Below are positions 43,753-52,343 of a DNA stretch of 52,343 nucleotides, in pieces. The notes under the pieces are model-generated. The model was not told where the DNA came from. It did no database searches and was given only the letters and a program-made list of their open reading frames with translations. Source of the stretch: Tolypothrix sp. PCC 7910 (lineage in GTDB: Bacteria; Cyanobacteriota; Cyanobacteriia; Cyanobacteriales; Nostocaceae); assembly GCF_011769525.1 (NCBI RefSeq), contig NZ_CP050443.1, positions 1 to 52,343 on the forward strand, written 5' to 3'. How positions within the stretch are numbered: the first letter of the stretch is position 1; the number at the start of each line of letters is the position of its first letter. A program made the translations under genes and the position numbers.

Positions 43753-46700
43753 TCAACCCACGGTGGTGAGCTGTTGTTGGTTGAGATAGAAATAATGACC
43801 GCGTTTTGCCATCAGTTGCTCGTGATTGCCCTGTTCGACTAATACGCCGCGATCAAGTACTAGAATTATGTCGGCATTGCGAATGGTGGAAAGCCGATGG
43901 GCAATCACAATCGTGGTGCGGTCTTGAGAAATCGTGGTCATGTTAGTCTGGATAATTCGCTCAGATTCCGTATCGAGGCTACTGGTGGCTTCATCAAAGA
44001 TGAGTAAACGGGGGTTGCCCAGTAGCGCCCGCGCGATCGCCAGACGTTGCCTTTGTCCACCCGACAGCATTCCCCCAGCTTCACCGATTTGGGTTTCATA
44101 CCCCATTGGTAATTCTTTGATGAATTGATCAGCACCAGCCTGGCGCGCAGCTTCAATAATCTCTTCCAGTTTTGCGGCTGGCTGACTGATGCTGATGTTT
44201 TCCCCAATCGTGCCACCAAACAAAAATGTGTCTTGATCGACCACGCCTATTTGCTGCCGCAGAGATTGCATTGAAATACAGGTAATGTCATAACCATCAA
44301 TTAAAATCTTCCCTTCAGTGGGCGGGTAAAGTCCTAAAATCAGCTTAGAAATTGTTGATTTTCCTGAACCACTGCGTCCTACCAGGGCGATTGTTTGCCC
44401 TGGTAAAGCTTCAAAGGTGATGTTTTCTAAGGTATTTGTCTCACTTTCGGGGTGATAGCGAAACGTCACTTGCTCAAAGCGGATATGGCCCCGCAGGGGC
44501 GGTAAAATTTGGCGAGTCTGGTGTTCTAAATCTTCCTCTGGCTCGGCTTCAATCACGTCGTCAATTCGCTCAATGGAAATCATCACTTCCTGTAGCTGGT
44601 TCCATAGCTCAATTAGTCGCTGAAATGGGCGGATGACGTTGGTAAGCAGCATATTAAACGCCACTAATTGACCGATTGTCAGTTGATTTTGAATCACTAA
44701 CCAGGCACCAAACCCCAAAAGCGCAGCAGTTGCAACAGCTTCAATCCCAGAACTGAAAGTTAGAAGCAAGGTGTTAATGACTTGCCCCGAAAACATCATT
44801 TTCAGAGATTTATTAAACAGTTCTTCCCAATGCCAGCGCACGCTGCGTTCAATCGCCATCGACTTAACTGTGCGAATCCCCGTAAATGACTGGATGAGAT
44901 AACTGCTTTCAACGGCAGAGGCGTTAAATATACGTCGAGAAATGCGCTGCAAGAAGGGGGTGGCAACCATTGCCAATATGACAAACGGCGGGACGATCGC
45001 TAATACCAACAAGCCTAACTTCCAGCTATACCAGAACATCAAAGCCAGATAAACAAACGTCGTTAATAAATCGAGTGCGATCGACAACGATTGCCCTGCA
45101 AAAAACCGCTGAATTTTATGGTTTTCTTGAACCCGGGAAATAATATCGCCCACATAACGCGACTCGAAGAAACGCAGGGGTAAGCGAAAGGCATGGTTGA
45201 TAAACCCAACAATCAGCGCTAAATCCACACGATTTGCCGTATGGTACAGAAGATATTGGCGCAACGCAGTCATAGCGACTTTGAACAAACCGAAAAGCAG
45301 CAAGCCTAATGTGATCGCCACTAAGGTGAGTTCGCTGCGCTGCACAACTACCCGATCCAATAACAACTGCGTTAACAACGGCGTTAACAGCCCAAATACC
45401 TGGATTAGGACGGATGCCAGTATGACCTCAAACAATACCAATCCGTGGGGCTTAATTAACTCAAAAAACCGCCACACATCGGTTTGGGCTTCATCAGCTT
45501 CTGTTAAGAAGGCGGTAGGCTGCACTAACAAGGCATACCCTGTCCAATCAGCGTTAAATTCAGTCCGCTTGAGCGATCGCTGACCGAGAGCCGGATCGGC
45601 TACAATTACGCGATCGCCAGTTATCTTATAAACCACAATGTAATGGTTGCCACCCCAATGAGCGATCAAGGGTAAAGGTTGTCTGGATAAAGCTTTAAAG
45701 TCTGCTTTGATGGGACGAGTTGAAAACCCAATGCTTTCGGCAGCAGCCGATAACCCGCGAATTGAAGCCCCGTTACGATTTATATTGGCTAGATCCCGAA
45801 CCCGATTGATGCTGAAGCGTTTACCCCAGTAACGACCAATCATCACTATGCAAGCTGCCCCACAATCTGCTGCACTCTGCTGCTCATAGAACGGATAGCG
45901 CTGGATAATATGTTGCCACCAGTGGCTGGCTTTAACCTTAGGGCTAGGGAAGTAAGCTTTCTGGCGTTTTTGAGGAGTTGATTGGGGAGTCTCAGTTAGT
46001 GAGGGTAGAGTTACGCCAATTGCTCGCGCTTCCTGTTCACTGTCTGTTGTACCTTGTTCCGCTTCTGCTTCTTGAGGCGTATCTGCCTGAATTAGTTCTT
46101 CCAGTTGGGGCAAATAACGCCTTGCTCTATCCCACTGGGCAAGGCTGAGAGTATAAATATCAACAGACTCAGTCACCTGCCAGTCGCGCCTCTGGCTAGC
46201 AGGTGGCACAGGATAAAAGGTTCCAGGGGAAAGAGTTTGACCGGAGGAGTGGACAATCTCGCCACGACGCAGCAACCATAGCTTTTGCTCAAAGAATAAA
46301 CTCGCTGGCAGTCTCCCGACCTCGAAATTCTGCTCGTCTAGTAATGCCAGCATTTCGGTTAATTGCTCTAGTGAAGCGTTTTGTAGGTGAGCAATCTGTC
46401 GGCATAACAGCAGTAAATCCCAGAGAACTGCCTGATGACAAAGGTGTTCTCGAACACTGGGATGAGCGCGAATTAGCGTTTGCAAATACTCGTTTGGCAG
46501 AAAAGCCAATTGCAATTTCAGAGAGGCTCTAGCTTTGTAAGGTTGAAAATGCGCCTTCGGAAACAGCGTTAGTTCACCAAATGTTTGCCCCTTTTCTAAG
46601 GAAGCAATTAGGTCATCATTGGCATATAGCAATCTCACCTTGCCATCTAAAACAAGATAAATTCCTGGCGCAGTATCAACAGATTGCCAGAACGGTTTGC

Positions 46701-46833
46701 CAGGGCCAGGTTCTAAAAATTCGATTTTTTCTAAACACTGCCTCAACTCTGCTGCTGAAAGTGTTTGCCCCAAGGCACTATTCAGCTGTTGAGCAACTTG
46801 TTGTTCGGAAATTGATGATGGAAGCTGAACCAT
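43753..46833 (-). CDS. Peptidase-containing ABC exporter with N-terminal cNMP-binding-like domain
   Basis: A 1026-aa protein. A Crp-like nucleotide-binding fold (about 40-150; GIYLVLDGKVRLLYANDDLI) and a second similar region precede the rest. The C39 peptidase domain (about 310-440) has catalytic Cys near 324 in SAADCGAACIVMIG, His near 397 in HWGGNHYIVVY and Asp in VIVADPALG. Six membrane helices (about 465-760) follow. The nucleotide-binding domain has Walker A ALVGRSGSGKSTISK (about 821), signature LSGGQRQRLAIARAL and Walker B LLIFDEATSSLD. It should cut double-glycine leaders and export the mature peptide, fitting the precursor at 36850. Confidence 0.95.
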   Translation of the reverse strand: MVQLPSSISEQQVAQQLNSALGQTLSAAELRQCLEKIEFLEPGPGKPFWQSVDTAPGIYLVLDGKVRLLYANDDLIASLEKGQTFGELTLFPKAHFQPYKARASLKLQLAFLPNEYLQTLIRAHPSVREHLCHQAVLWDLLLLCRQIAHLQNASLEQLTEMLALLDEQNFEVGRLPASLFFEQKLWLLRRGEIVHSSGQTLSPGTFYPVPPASQRRDWQVTESVDIYTLSLAQWDRARRYLPQLEELIQADTPQEAEAEQGTTDSEQEARAIGVTLPSLTETPQSTPQKRQKAYFPSPKVKASHWWQHIIQRYPFYEQQSAADCGAACIVMIGRYWGKRFSINRVRDLANINRNGASIRGLSAAAESIGFSTRPIKADFKALSRQPLPLIAHWGGNHYIVVYKITGDRVIVADPALGQRSLKRTEFNADWTGYALLVQPTAFLTEADEAQTDVWRFFELIKPHGLVLFEVILASVLIQVFGLLTPLLTQLLLDRVVVQRSELTLVAITLGLLLFGLFKVAMTALRQYLLYHTANRVDLALIVGFINHAFRLPLRFFESRYVGDIISRVQENHKIQRFFAGQSLSIALDLLTTFVYLALMFWYSWKLGLLVLAIVPPFVILAMVATPFLQRISRRIFNASAVESSYLIQSFTGIRTVKSMAIERSVRWHWEELFNKSLKMMFSGQVINTLLLTFSSGIEAVATAALLGFGAWLVIQNQLTIGQLVAFNMLLTNVIRPFQRLIELWNQLQEVMISIERIDDVIEAEPEEDLEHQTRQILPPLRGHIRFEQVTFRYHPESETNTLENITFEALPGQTIALVGRSGSGKSTISKLILGLYPPTEGKILIDGYDITCISMQSLRQQIGVVDQDTFLFGGTIGENISISQPAAKLEEIIEAARQAGADQFIKELPMGYETQIGEAGGMLSGGQRQRLAIARALLGNPRLLIFDEATSSLDTESERIIQTNMTTISQDRTTIVIAHRLSTIRNADIILVLDRGVLVEQGNHEQLMAKRGHYFYLNQQQLTTVG

Positions 46834-46839
46834 AAGAGC

Positions 46840-47412
46840 TTAAGGACTAACCTCGATCGGATTGATCAGCAACAAGTCAGATGCTTCAGATGATGCAGGC
46901 GGTTGCAGATCGTAAAGTGCAATTTTCAGGGCTTTCTCTTTACTTTCAGCTTGATTAGTTACTTCTTTAGCATCAGGCGATCGCGTAGACAGTCCCATTT
47001 CTTTGAGTAAACGGTTAATGTGGCGATCGCTAATCTCAATTCCGGTTTCATCTGTCAAATGTTTGCTCAACCATCCTGCTGTCCATCGCTTAAAGGGATA
47101 ACCATAGTCTCGTGGATTATGGCTTACCAGTTCTCTCAAACGCTGAAGATACGCATCGTTGACTGTATGAGGGCGGCCAATCGGAGATTCATGCCATAGG
47201 TGAGCCTTTCCTTTCCTTGCCATCTCAATCCATTGGCGTGCCGTTTTTTGACAGCATCCAAGTTCCTCGCAAACTTGTGCCTGAGATTTACCTGCATCTG
47301 CCAAAAGCATGATTTCAATGCGACGGCGATACTCAGCTCGTCGCTCGTTTTTTATATGTTTCAGCAGCAGTTTGCGTTGAAACGATGTTAGGATTTGGCT
47401 TTGCTCGTCCAC
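46840..47412 (-). CDS. IS630-type HTH protein without transposase core
   Basis: A 190-aa protein with a transposase-like tandem HTH. RRIEIMLLADAGKSQAQVCE and CCQKTARQWIEMARKG come first, then a winged-helix half with WTAGWLSKHLTDETGIEISD. The DDE catalytic domain is missing, and the C-terminal 50 residues are acidic and unrelated. Its stop lies 6 bp before the exporter ATG and it is in frame without damage, so it looks like a domesticated DNA-binding regulator and first gene of the exporter operon rather than a broken IS. Confidence 0.75.
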   Translation of the reverse strand: MDEQSQILTSFQRKLLLKHIKNERRAEYRRRIEIMLLADAGKSQAQVCEELGCCQKTARQWIEMARKGKAHLWHESPIGRPHTVNDAYLQRLRELVSHNPRDYGYPFKRWTAGWLSKHLTDETGIEISDRHINRLLKEMGLSTRSPDAKEVTNQAESKEKALKIALYDLQPPASSEASDLLLINPIEVSP

Positions 47413-48535
47413 AATTAACCCCTCCTTTCAAATTCCCACAAAGCCTATGCAAAGCTCATAGAGAAAAATTTAGAATCTGTCTATCTACCCACAACAGCTT
47501 TTACCCAGCAAATTTACAGATACTCCCTTGAGAAGATGTTTTTAATTCCACCAGGCACATCATTCCTATAAACAGGACTGAACAATAACAAGGACAGAAA
47601 AGAGAACTATTAGAGAAAGCTTCCTACTAGTCCCAAATCTGCTAACTTTTTAACCCAATCTAAATTAAAGAGGGATTGTTGCTCCTCAGCCTCTTTCTAG
47701 GGACAGCTATTTTGCGTATCAAGGCTACTCTTTAGACTGACTAGCAAGGGTGCAAGTCAGCTGATAAAGAAAAAACTATAGCGGTAAAGTTAGTTTTTAT
47801 ACATGCTTTTTCTGTTACTAGTTTCGGTCAACTAATAATTGTCAGGGAATTTTGTGATTTGAACTAAAAATTGAGATTTTAACTCATGATATGCTTCAGA
47901 AATGAGTATCCAATTTATAGTTCACTTTTAATATTCGAGTTTTTTTAATAATAATGATTATCGTGTAAGGAATAAAAAGATTGATACGAGTGACGTTTGT
48001 ATCAATTATTTGGCTTGATTATCATTATTATTCAGCTACGATTTGAGGTTAGCGATCGCTCTGTTGTTAGGCGATCGCTTGGACAATGAAATATTTGATT
48101 TTTACTCAGATATCTACTAAAACAAAAATTTTGAACCATAACATGGGCATTTGAACCATATTTTGAATTGAAAGTTTAAGTTAGAGCAATTTTAAGAGAG
48201 ATTTTTTGTGCGAGTTTTGTCCAATTGTGTTTTTTCAACTCATTCTTGAATTATGCTTCAGAATTTCAACTCTCTCTCATATATGAATGCAAAGTTTAAT
48301 TTTGTGATTGGCGCAAAAGCCTGAAATTTCGTTAACTTTTTTCTAATTTATGGATCAAGATTTTTCTCACATTATGATTCAAAGCATAAATTTTTCTGCA
48401 GCGATCACAAAAAAACATTAGTTTGCGGTACCATTTTTTGGGGAATACACAAAAGCCAATGTCGAGCAAAAGTGTTGCGAGGTTGCAGCTGCTGAAACCT
48501 TTACCACAAGCTCCCGAAGAGGCTTTACTGTATTT
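47413..48535. other. Non-coding region with Fur/Zur-like dyad
   Basis: No convincing gene. AATAATAATGATTATC (47947-47962) is mirrored by GATTATCATTATTATT (48017-48032), with a TTGATAC/GTATCAA stem between them (about 47981-48005). The outer words resemble Fur or Zur boxes. Two HIP1 octamers lie near 48053 and 48072. The small ORFs here and in the adjoining element show no coding character. Confidence 0.45.
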
Positions 48536-49028
48536 GGCATGGAGCCGAGATAAGTGCGAATTCGGAAATAGAGCCTGAAAAGCCTTGCCAATTCTAGGTT
48601 TCAAAGATTTGAGAACTTGTATAAATTGCAGTTTCAAATTGTTGGGGAATATTTGGCATCAAGGGTACATAATCGCTGTAACGCTTGAAGTATCTGGTGT
48701 TCAAGGACGTTTAGCTAGTAGCGTTCGCGGCGGTTGTGGACATATTTGCGTTCTTAATTTTAGCTTTTACCAACTTTCGATGATTGAATAGTTTCAGTAG
48801 TCATACCCAAAAACCCTAAAAAATCAATGCTACTCTGCTCCTAAATACCAACTTTCACCCAAATGTTGGTATTTGAGAGAGCAAAAACCGGATTTATTAG
48901 TAACTGTGTACTAAAATTAGCATGACTGTACTCAGGTAAAACTGGAGGTAGCAAAAAAGCTGAAAGCTATATATGACAGGACTTTTCAGCCTCTATTTCC
49001 GAATTTGCAGGGATCTCGGCTCTATGCC
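48536..49028. mobile_element. MITE-like element A (about 493 bp)
   Basis: GGCATGGAGCCGAGAT at the left and ATCTCGGCTCTATGCC at the right are near-perfect inverted ends. The similarity continues to about 50 bp (AATTCGGAAATAGAGCCTGA at 48559 against its complement near 48984-49005). It has no transposase. An internal AAATACCAAC/GTTGGTATTT stem lies near 48842-48872. The GAGCCGAGAT terminus is shared with element B. Confidence 0.65.
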
Positions 49029-49127
49029 ATAGATACAGTTCTCCCACCTTCGCGCTACCGAGGATTAAAATTCCCAAGTTGGGAATTTTGCACCAAGTGG
49101 AGTAGTGGTTAATCAAAGGTTGGCATT
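49028..49127 (+). repeat. ~100-bp direct repeat, copy 1
   Basis: CATAGATACAGTTCTCCCAC onward matches 51202-51301 with a few changes. It includes the dyad AATTCCCAAGTTGGGAATT and ends GGTTAATCAAAGGTTGGCAT. The two copies bracket the tandem-repeat protein gene. Confidence 0.8.
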
Positions 49128-49205
49128 GATCACAGCTTTGTTATCCAAACCTAACTCACGAATGTAGGAGCGAAAACCTTACACACAGATGGGGTCGAGG
49201 CTTTC

Positions 49206-49244
49206 TTGTAGAGAAAACATTTTTTTAAATTGGTTTCTCTACAA
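49206..49244. repeat. Nostocales palindromic repeat
   Basis: TTGTAGAGAAA (49206-49216) pairs with TTTCTCTACAA (49234-49244), an 11-bp stem of the common TGTAGAGA type. Confidence 0.6.
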
Positions 49245-49694
49245 AGTGTAGAGCGCCAGATTGTTTGTTACCAATCAAAATCCTTCTGCATTGCCAGTTC
49301 AAGTAATTTCTAATTATCTAATTTTGTAGCTAATTTTTGAATAAAACAGCAATTAGGCGCTTATTTAATGTATTAATAGCAGATAGATTAACTTATTTAA
49401 CCTTTAATCCTCTTTTCTCAAGATTACAGTTAAAATACTGTCACAAAGTGACCACAGAAATCTCTGGTATAGACTTAGTTTAAGTAGGTAAGCAGAAAAA
49501 TTTATAACTTTGCTTTCAGATACCACTACCGTGAATAAACTACTAAGACTGAAGTCATTTTTCGCTAAAACTATCAGTCTATTTCTCACGACTCATCACT
49601 GATGTTAATACTTTTACGAGATATCTGGTAGGTCATGGTAGGGTAGCTAATTTTACTCTAACTTATCCCTTTTTATTCCCATACTTTTCGGAGG
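49245..49694. other. Upstream region of the tandem-repeat gene
   Basis: AT-rich sequence without a supported gene. A GGAGG lies about 9 bp before the likely start near 49704. I see no clear promoter motif. Confidence 0.35.
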
Positions 49695-50852
49695 TTGGTA
49701 ATTATGACTTCAAGCATTACTGTTCTTAAATATGATGCGAATGTTGATGGAAAGATTGATTTCATAATTACGACTAACAATATTTATGACAATAAAGGTA
49801 ACGTAATTAAATCAATTATTGAATATGATTATGGTGCTAATGGCAGCATTGATATAATGCAGACAATTAATAGGACTTATGATAATAAAAGTAACCTAAT
49901 TGAAGAAATTTTGTTAGAACAAGGTAATAATAGTCCATCCACAGTTAATAATACTTATGACAAAAAAGGCAACTTAATTAAATCAGTAATTTCAAATGAT
50001 TATTTTACAGATACTATCAATAATAGTTATGATAATCAAGGTAATCTGATTAGGTCTGTACTCGAAAGTGATAGTTATAACGATGGTAGTATTGACTTTA
50101 TACAAACCACTAATAATATTTATGATAATAAAGGTCAGTTAACTCAAAGAATTTTGGAAGAGGGTGAAGCTGATGGCACTATTGATTACAGAATGATAAC
50201 CAATTTTGCCTATGACAACAAAAGTAACCTAACCACAAAAAATGTCAAAAATGATACGAATGCTGATGGTTCAATTGATTACGAATACACCATTGATTAT
50301 ACCTATGACAATAAAGGTAATCAAACTAGCTTGATAAATAAATTTGATTACAATCTTGATGGTAAAACTGATTCAATATACAGCGTTCAGAATACTTATA
50401 ACAATAAAGGTCAACTAACTAAATCTGTGTTAGAAGTTGATGAGAATGGTGATGGTATCATTGATCAAAGGTCAATTTCTACTACAACCTACGACAACAA
50501 AAATAATTTACCTGAGCTAACTACAGCCTTAGATAAAAGTGTAGACAACCTGACTGGTAAAAATAATCAGCAACCCCTTGTGGCGGGAACCGATTCCTCT
50601 TACCGAGTTGTTGGTAATTCCAAGACTGGTGTGATGAGAAGATATGTCGCATCAGATATTTTTTCACCATCACAACTCGTACATGGCAAGAGCGTTGATT
50701 TTGCAAAGGTAGTGGATAAGAATGTTCTGTTTGGTGGAGTTACAGCTAATCAAGTATCTTTTGGGAATGAGGACATTTTTGGTAGAGGACAAACATTGGT
50801 AGGTTTATCTGTAGCTAACACTCATCTTCTTACTAATAATATTCAGATTTAA
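49695..50852 (+). CDS. Tandem-repeat protein with YDNKGN and DxNxDGxID motifs
   Basis: A 385-aa protein with about nine units of roughly 31 residues. Each complete unit joins a Ca-loop-like DxNxDGxID (DANVDGKID, NADGSIDYE, NGDGIIDQR) to a YD-repeat-like segment (IYDNKGNVIKS). Some units lack the acidic loop, such as the NNSPSTVNN part. A non-repetitive C-terminal domain (about 285-385), with YRVVGNSKTGVMRRYVASDI, may be a separate binding module. No signal peptide is seen at the N-terminus; ATG 49704 (MTSSITV) is an alternative start. It may be a calcium-binding, possibly secreted, structural protein. Confidence 0.65.
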   Translation: MVIMTSSITVLKYDANVDGKIDFIITTNNIYDNKGNVIKSIIEYDYGANGSIDIMQTINRTYDNKSNLIEEILLEQGNNSPSTVNNTYDKKGNLIKSVISNDYFTDTINNSYDNQGNLIRSVLESDSYNDGSIDFIQTTNNIYDNKGQLTQRILEEGEADGTIDYRMITNFAYDNKSNLTTKNVKNDTNADGSIDYEYTIDYTYDNKGNQTSLINKFDYNLDGKTDSIYSVQNTYNNKGQLTKSVLEVDENGDGIIDQRSISTTTYDNKNNLPELTTALDKSVDNLTGKNNQQPLVAGTDSSYRVVGNSKTGVMRRYVASDIFSPSQLVHGKSVDFAKVVDKNVLFGGVTANQVSFGNEDIFGRGQTLVGLSVANTHLLTNNIQI

Positions 50853-51201
50853 TCTTGAAAAAGATAATAAGAAAAAATGCATCTGTGTAAGCTACTTCTG
50901 TAATAACCATGATTAGGTGGATAAGCATTCTGCCAATCGATATTTTTCGTAATTCTCGATGTACCAATTAACCTATAGATTATTTGGTGCAACAATTTAA
51001 TACGGCACAGCAAGGGTTTTAAGCTCCTAAATTTCAGAGACTTCAATTGGTACAGCTTTATCCGTAGCGATCGCAGTATTAAAAGCAGCTCATCAATTCC
51101 TTAGCGTAATTTTCAGTATCACTGCTCATTTCACCCCTGATACTGCAAAAAAATACTGCATTTTTGCAGTAACCCTCACCCCTAAAAGTGGGACGAGATT
51201 G
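50853..51201. other. Spacer after the tandem-repeat gene
   Basis: No gene is supported. A perfect 11-bp hairpin with TACTGCAAAAA (51141-51151) and TTTTTGCAGTA (51161-51171) around a 9-nt loop may act as a terminator, but it lies nearly 300 bp after the stop. Confidence 0.45.
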
Positions 51202-51301
51202 CATAGATACAGTTCTCCCACCTTTGTGCTACCGAGGATTGAAATTCCCAACTTGGGAATTTTGCACCAAGTTGAGTAGTGGTTAATCAAAGGTTGGCAT
51301 T
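51202..51301 (+). repeat. ~100-bp direct repeat, copy 2
   Basis: Second copy of 49028-49127, in the same orientation, with the AATTCCCAACTTGGGAATT dyad and end GGTTAATCAAAGGTTGGCAT. No MITE adjoins this copy. Confidence 0.8.
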
Positions 51302-51367
51302 TAAGTCTTTAACGTAATATTTTTTTATCAAAGCATAACGACATAATTAAACCGAGGATTTTTCTGA

Positions 51368-51814
51368 ATGAAAAAACTACTCTTAGCAGGTGCGCTGATT
51401 CTCTGCAATTCATTTCCAGTAATGAGTGCTAATGTTATTAGAGAGCAAGACCTGTTGATTCCGGTTACATTTACTGTTGATGGTTGTGACGGAATTCCGA
51501 TAAATTTCTCTGGGCATTTTCGTCAAACTATTCAGATTGTGCAAAATGAGAATGTGTGGCAGTACAGTTTTTCTTTTAATGCACAAGGTTTGAAGGGGAC
51601 AGACATTCTCGGTCGTTCATATGTAGGTAGCAACACTGCACCTGACACTTTAAAGTTTCTTGGCGGGAATTACGTGCAGACGGCAACGAATACATTCCTC
51701 ATTATTGGAAAAGGTGGTGCGCCTGATCTGACGCTCACAAGTAATTTTCATTTAATATCTCCGGAAGTGGGCGGCGGCTCATACGTGGACAACTATAGAG
51801 TTGTTTGTCGCTAA
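51368..51814 (+). CDS. Small secreted protein of unknown function
   Basis: A 148-aa protein with a clear signal peptide (MKKLLLAGALILCNSFPVMSA, about 21 residues). The mature part is beta-rich (IPVTFTVDGCDGIPINFSGH, VWQYSFSFNAQGLKGTD) with Cys near both ends (VDGCDG and VVCR), which may form a disulphide. It is probably periplasmic or extracellular. No family is recognised. Confidence 0.65.
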   Translation: MKKLLLAGALILCNSFPVMSANVIREQDLLIPVTFTVDGCDGIPINFSGHFRQTIQIVQNENVWQYSFSFNAQGLKGTDILGRSYVGSNTAPDTLKFLGGNYVQTATNTFLIIGKGGAPDLTLTSNFHLISPEVGGGSYVDNYRVVCR

Positions 51815-51865
51815 AGAAAGCGATCATCTTACGACAGAAACAATCCCAGATGATCGCACTTACTA
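51815..51865. other. Short spacer before element B
   Basis: Contains one or two HIP1-like GATCGC words and the end of the secreted-protein transcript. Nothing else is seen. Confidence 0.35.
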
Positions 51866-52283
51866 GGTATTGAGCCGAGATATGTGTAATTTTAAGCAAG
51901 ATGGTCTGGAAAAGCTTGTTGCATAAGGCTTTTAGCGTTTTTAATAGTTCCGCCTGATTTCAGTCGCGCATACTTGCAGAGTGAGGGTCAATAATTGCTT
52001 TTCGCCTACCACAGAGAATTATAAATACTGTGTGGTAAAAAGCCCATTGTCTGAGCTATAACTATTTGCCTGTAAGGACTTTGGGTAATTCATTGTGACA
52101 GATGCCCATTGTCCAAGCTGTAAAACCTGTAAATAAAGTTAATAGATACTCTGGTTTTTGTAGCCATAGATACCTAAGATTTGTACCCTTGTGTCAATTT
52201 CACTTGAAAATTGCTGAAAGCCTTATATAGTTGGAGTTTCCAGAGCATCTTGCTTAAAATTACACATATCTCGGCTCAATACC
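51866..52283. mobile_element. MITE-like element B (about 418 bp)
   Basis: The 38-bp perfect terminal inverted repeats lie at 51866-51903 and 52246-52283. The left starts GGTATTGAGCCGAGATATGT and the right ends CTCGGCTCAATACC. After one mismatch, eight more bases (TCTGGAAA) match. No transposase frame lies within. The GAGCCGAGAT terminus links it to element A. Confidence 0.8.
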
Positions 52284-52343
52284 AAGTCCGGTTTCTGGTT
52301 TACATACCTTAACAGTGAAAGCTTACCGAACTAGAAGCAGCAT

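Noticed and set aside
48332-48791. ORFs of 101 and 68 codons on opposite strands
   Set aside because: They overlap the terminal inverted repeat of element A and show no family features.

Overview
The window looks like part of a large plasmid, or a plasmid-derived island, from a filamentous heterocyst-forming cyanobacterium of the Nostoc/Anabaena type. The signs are frequent GCGATCGC (HIP1) octamers, heptamer STRR repeats, Nostocales-style dispersed palindromes, a NucA/NuiA nuclease-inhibitor pair very like the Anabaena one, an ssl1498-type small protein, and a CyRepA1-type replication protein with ParA/ParB. All identifications come from reading the sequence; no database search was run.

Layout. 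1-4.3 kb: a two-partner-secretion exoprotein gene with a truncated CHAT-type gene start after it and a decayed TpsB fragment before it. 4.6-10.6 kb: a large MobF relaxase-helicase with an added DUF3854 domain, bracketed by about 345-bp inverted repeats. Each repeat carries a 13-8-13 bp lox-like site and helically spaced TTTGGGA motifs. 10.6-12 kb: fragments of a sensor gene and a Rieske oxygenase gene. 12.2-17 kb: the CyRepA1 gene and its long leader. 17-22.8 kb: a collinear block of small unrecognised and membrane proteins ending in a frameshifted P-loop ATPase, with a divergent HTH regulator. 23-24.1 kb: two ORFs joined by what looks like a programmed -1 frameshift signal. 24.2-30 kb: a DUF6398/pRiA4b-like protein, a DUF433/DUF5615 toxin-antitoxin pair, a tyrosine recombinase, an RHH-like protein and several gene remnants. 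30.1-33.4 kb: an ssl1498-like protein, nucA, nuiA and a two-gene PIN-domain operon. 33.6-36.1 kb: parA-parB, with a perfect 24-bp palindrome inside parB and again just after it (candidate parS).

36.8-47.4 kb holds the most interesting system, a RiPP-like gene cluster. A double-glycine precursor peptide with a Ser/Thr-rich, Cys-free core is followed by an APH-like kinase, a HopA1-family protein, an aldo/keto-reductase homologue whose catalytic tetrad appears lost, and a parvulin-type isomerase. On the opposite strand a second parvulin, an HlyD adaptor, a cNMP-binding C39 peptidase-ABC exporter and a transposase-derived HTH protein form a converging operon. Kinase plus HopA1 resembles the class V lanthipeptide and thioamitide machinery, but without Cys no lanthionine can form. 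The inferred product is a dehydrated, possibly reduced, exported peptide.

47.4-52.3 kb is mostly non-coding. It contains two MITE-like elements sharing termini, a roughly 100-bp direct repeat flanking a YD/Ca-loop tandem-repeat protein gene, and a small secreted protein gene.
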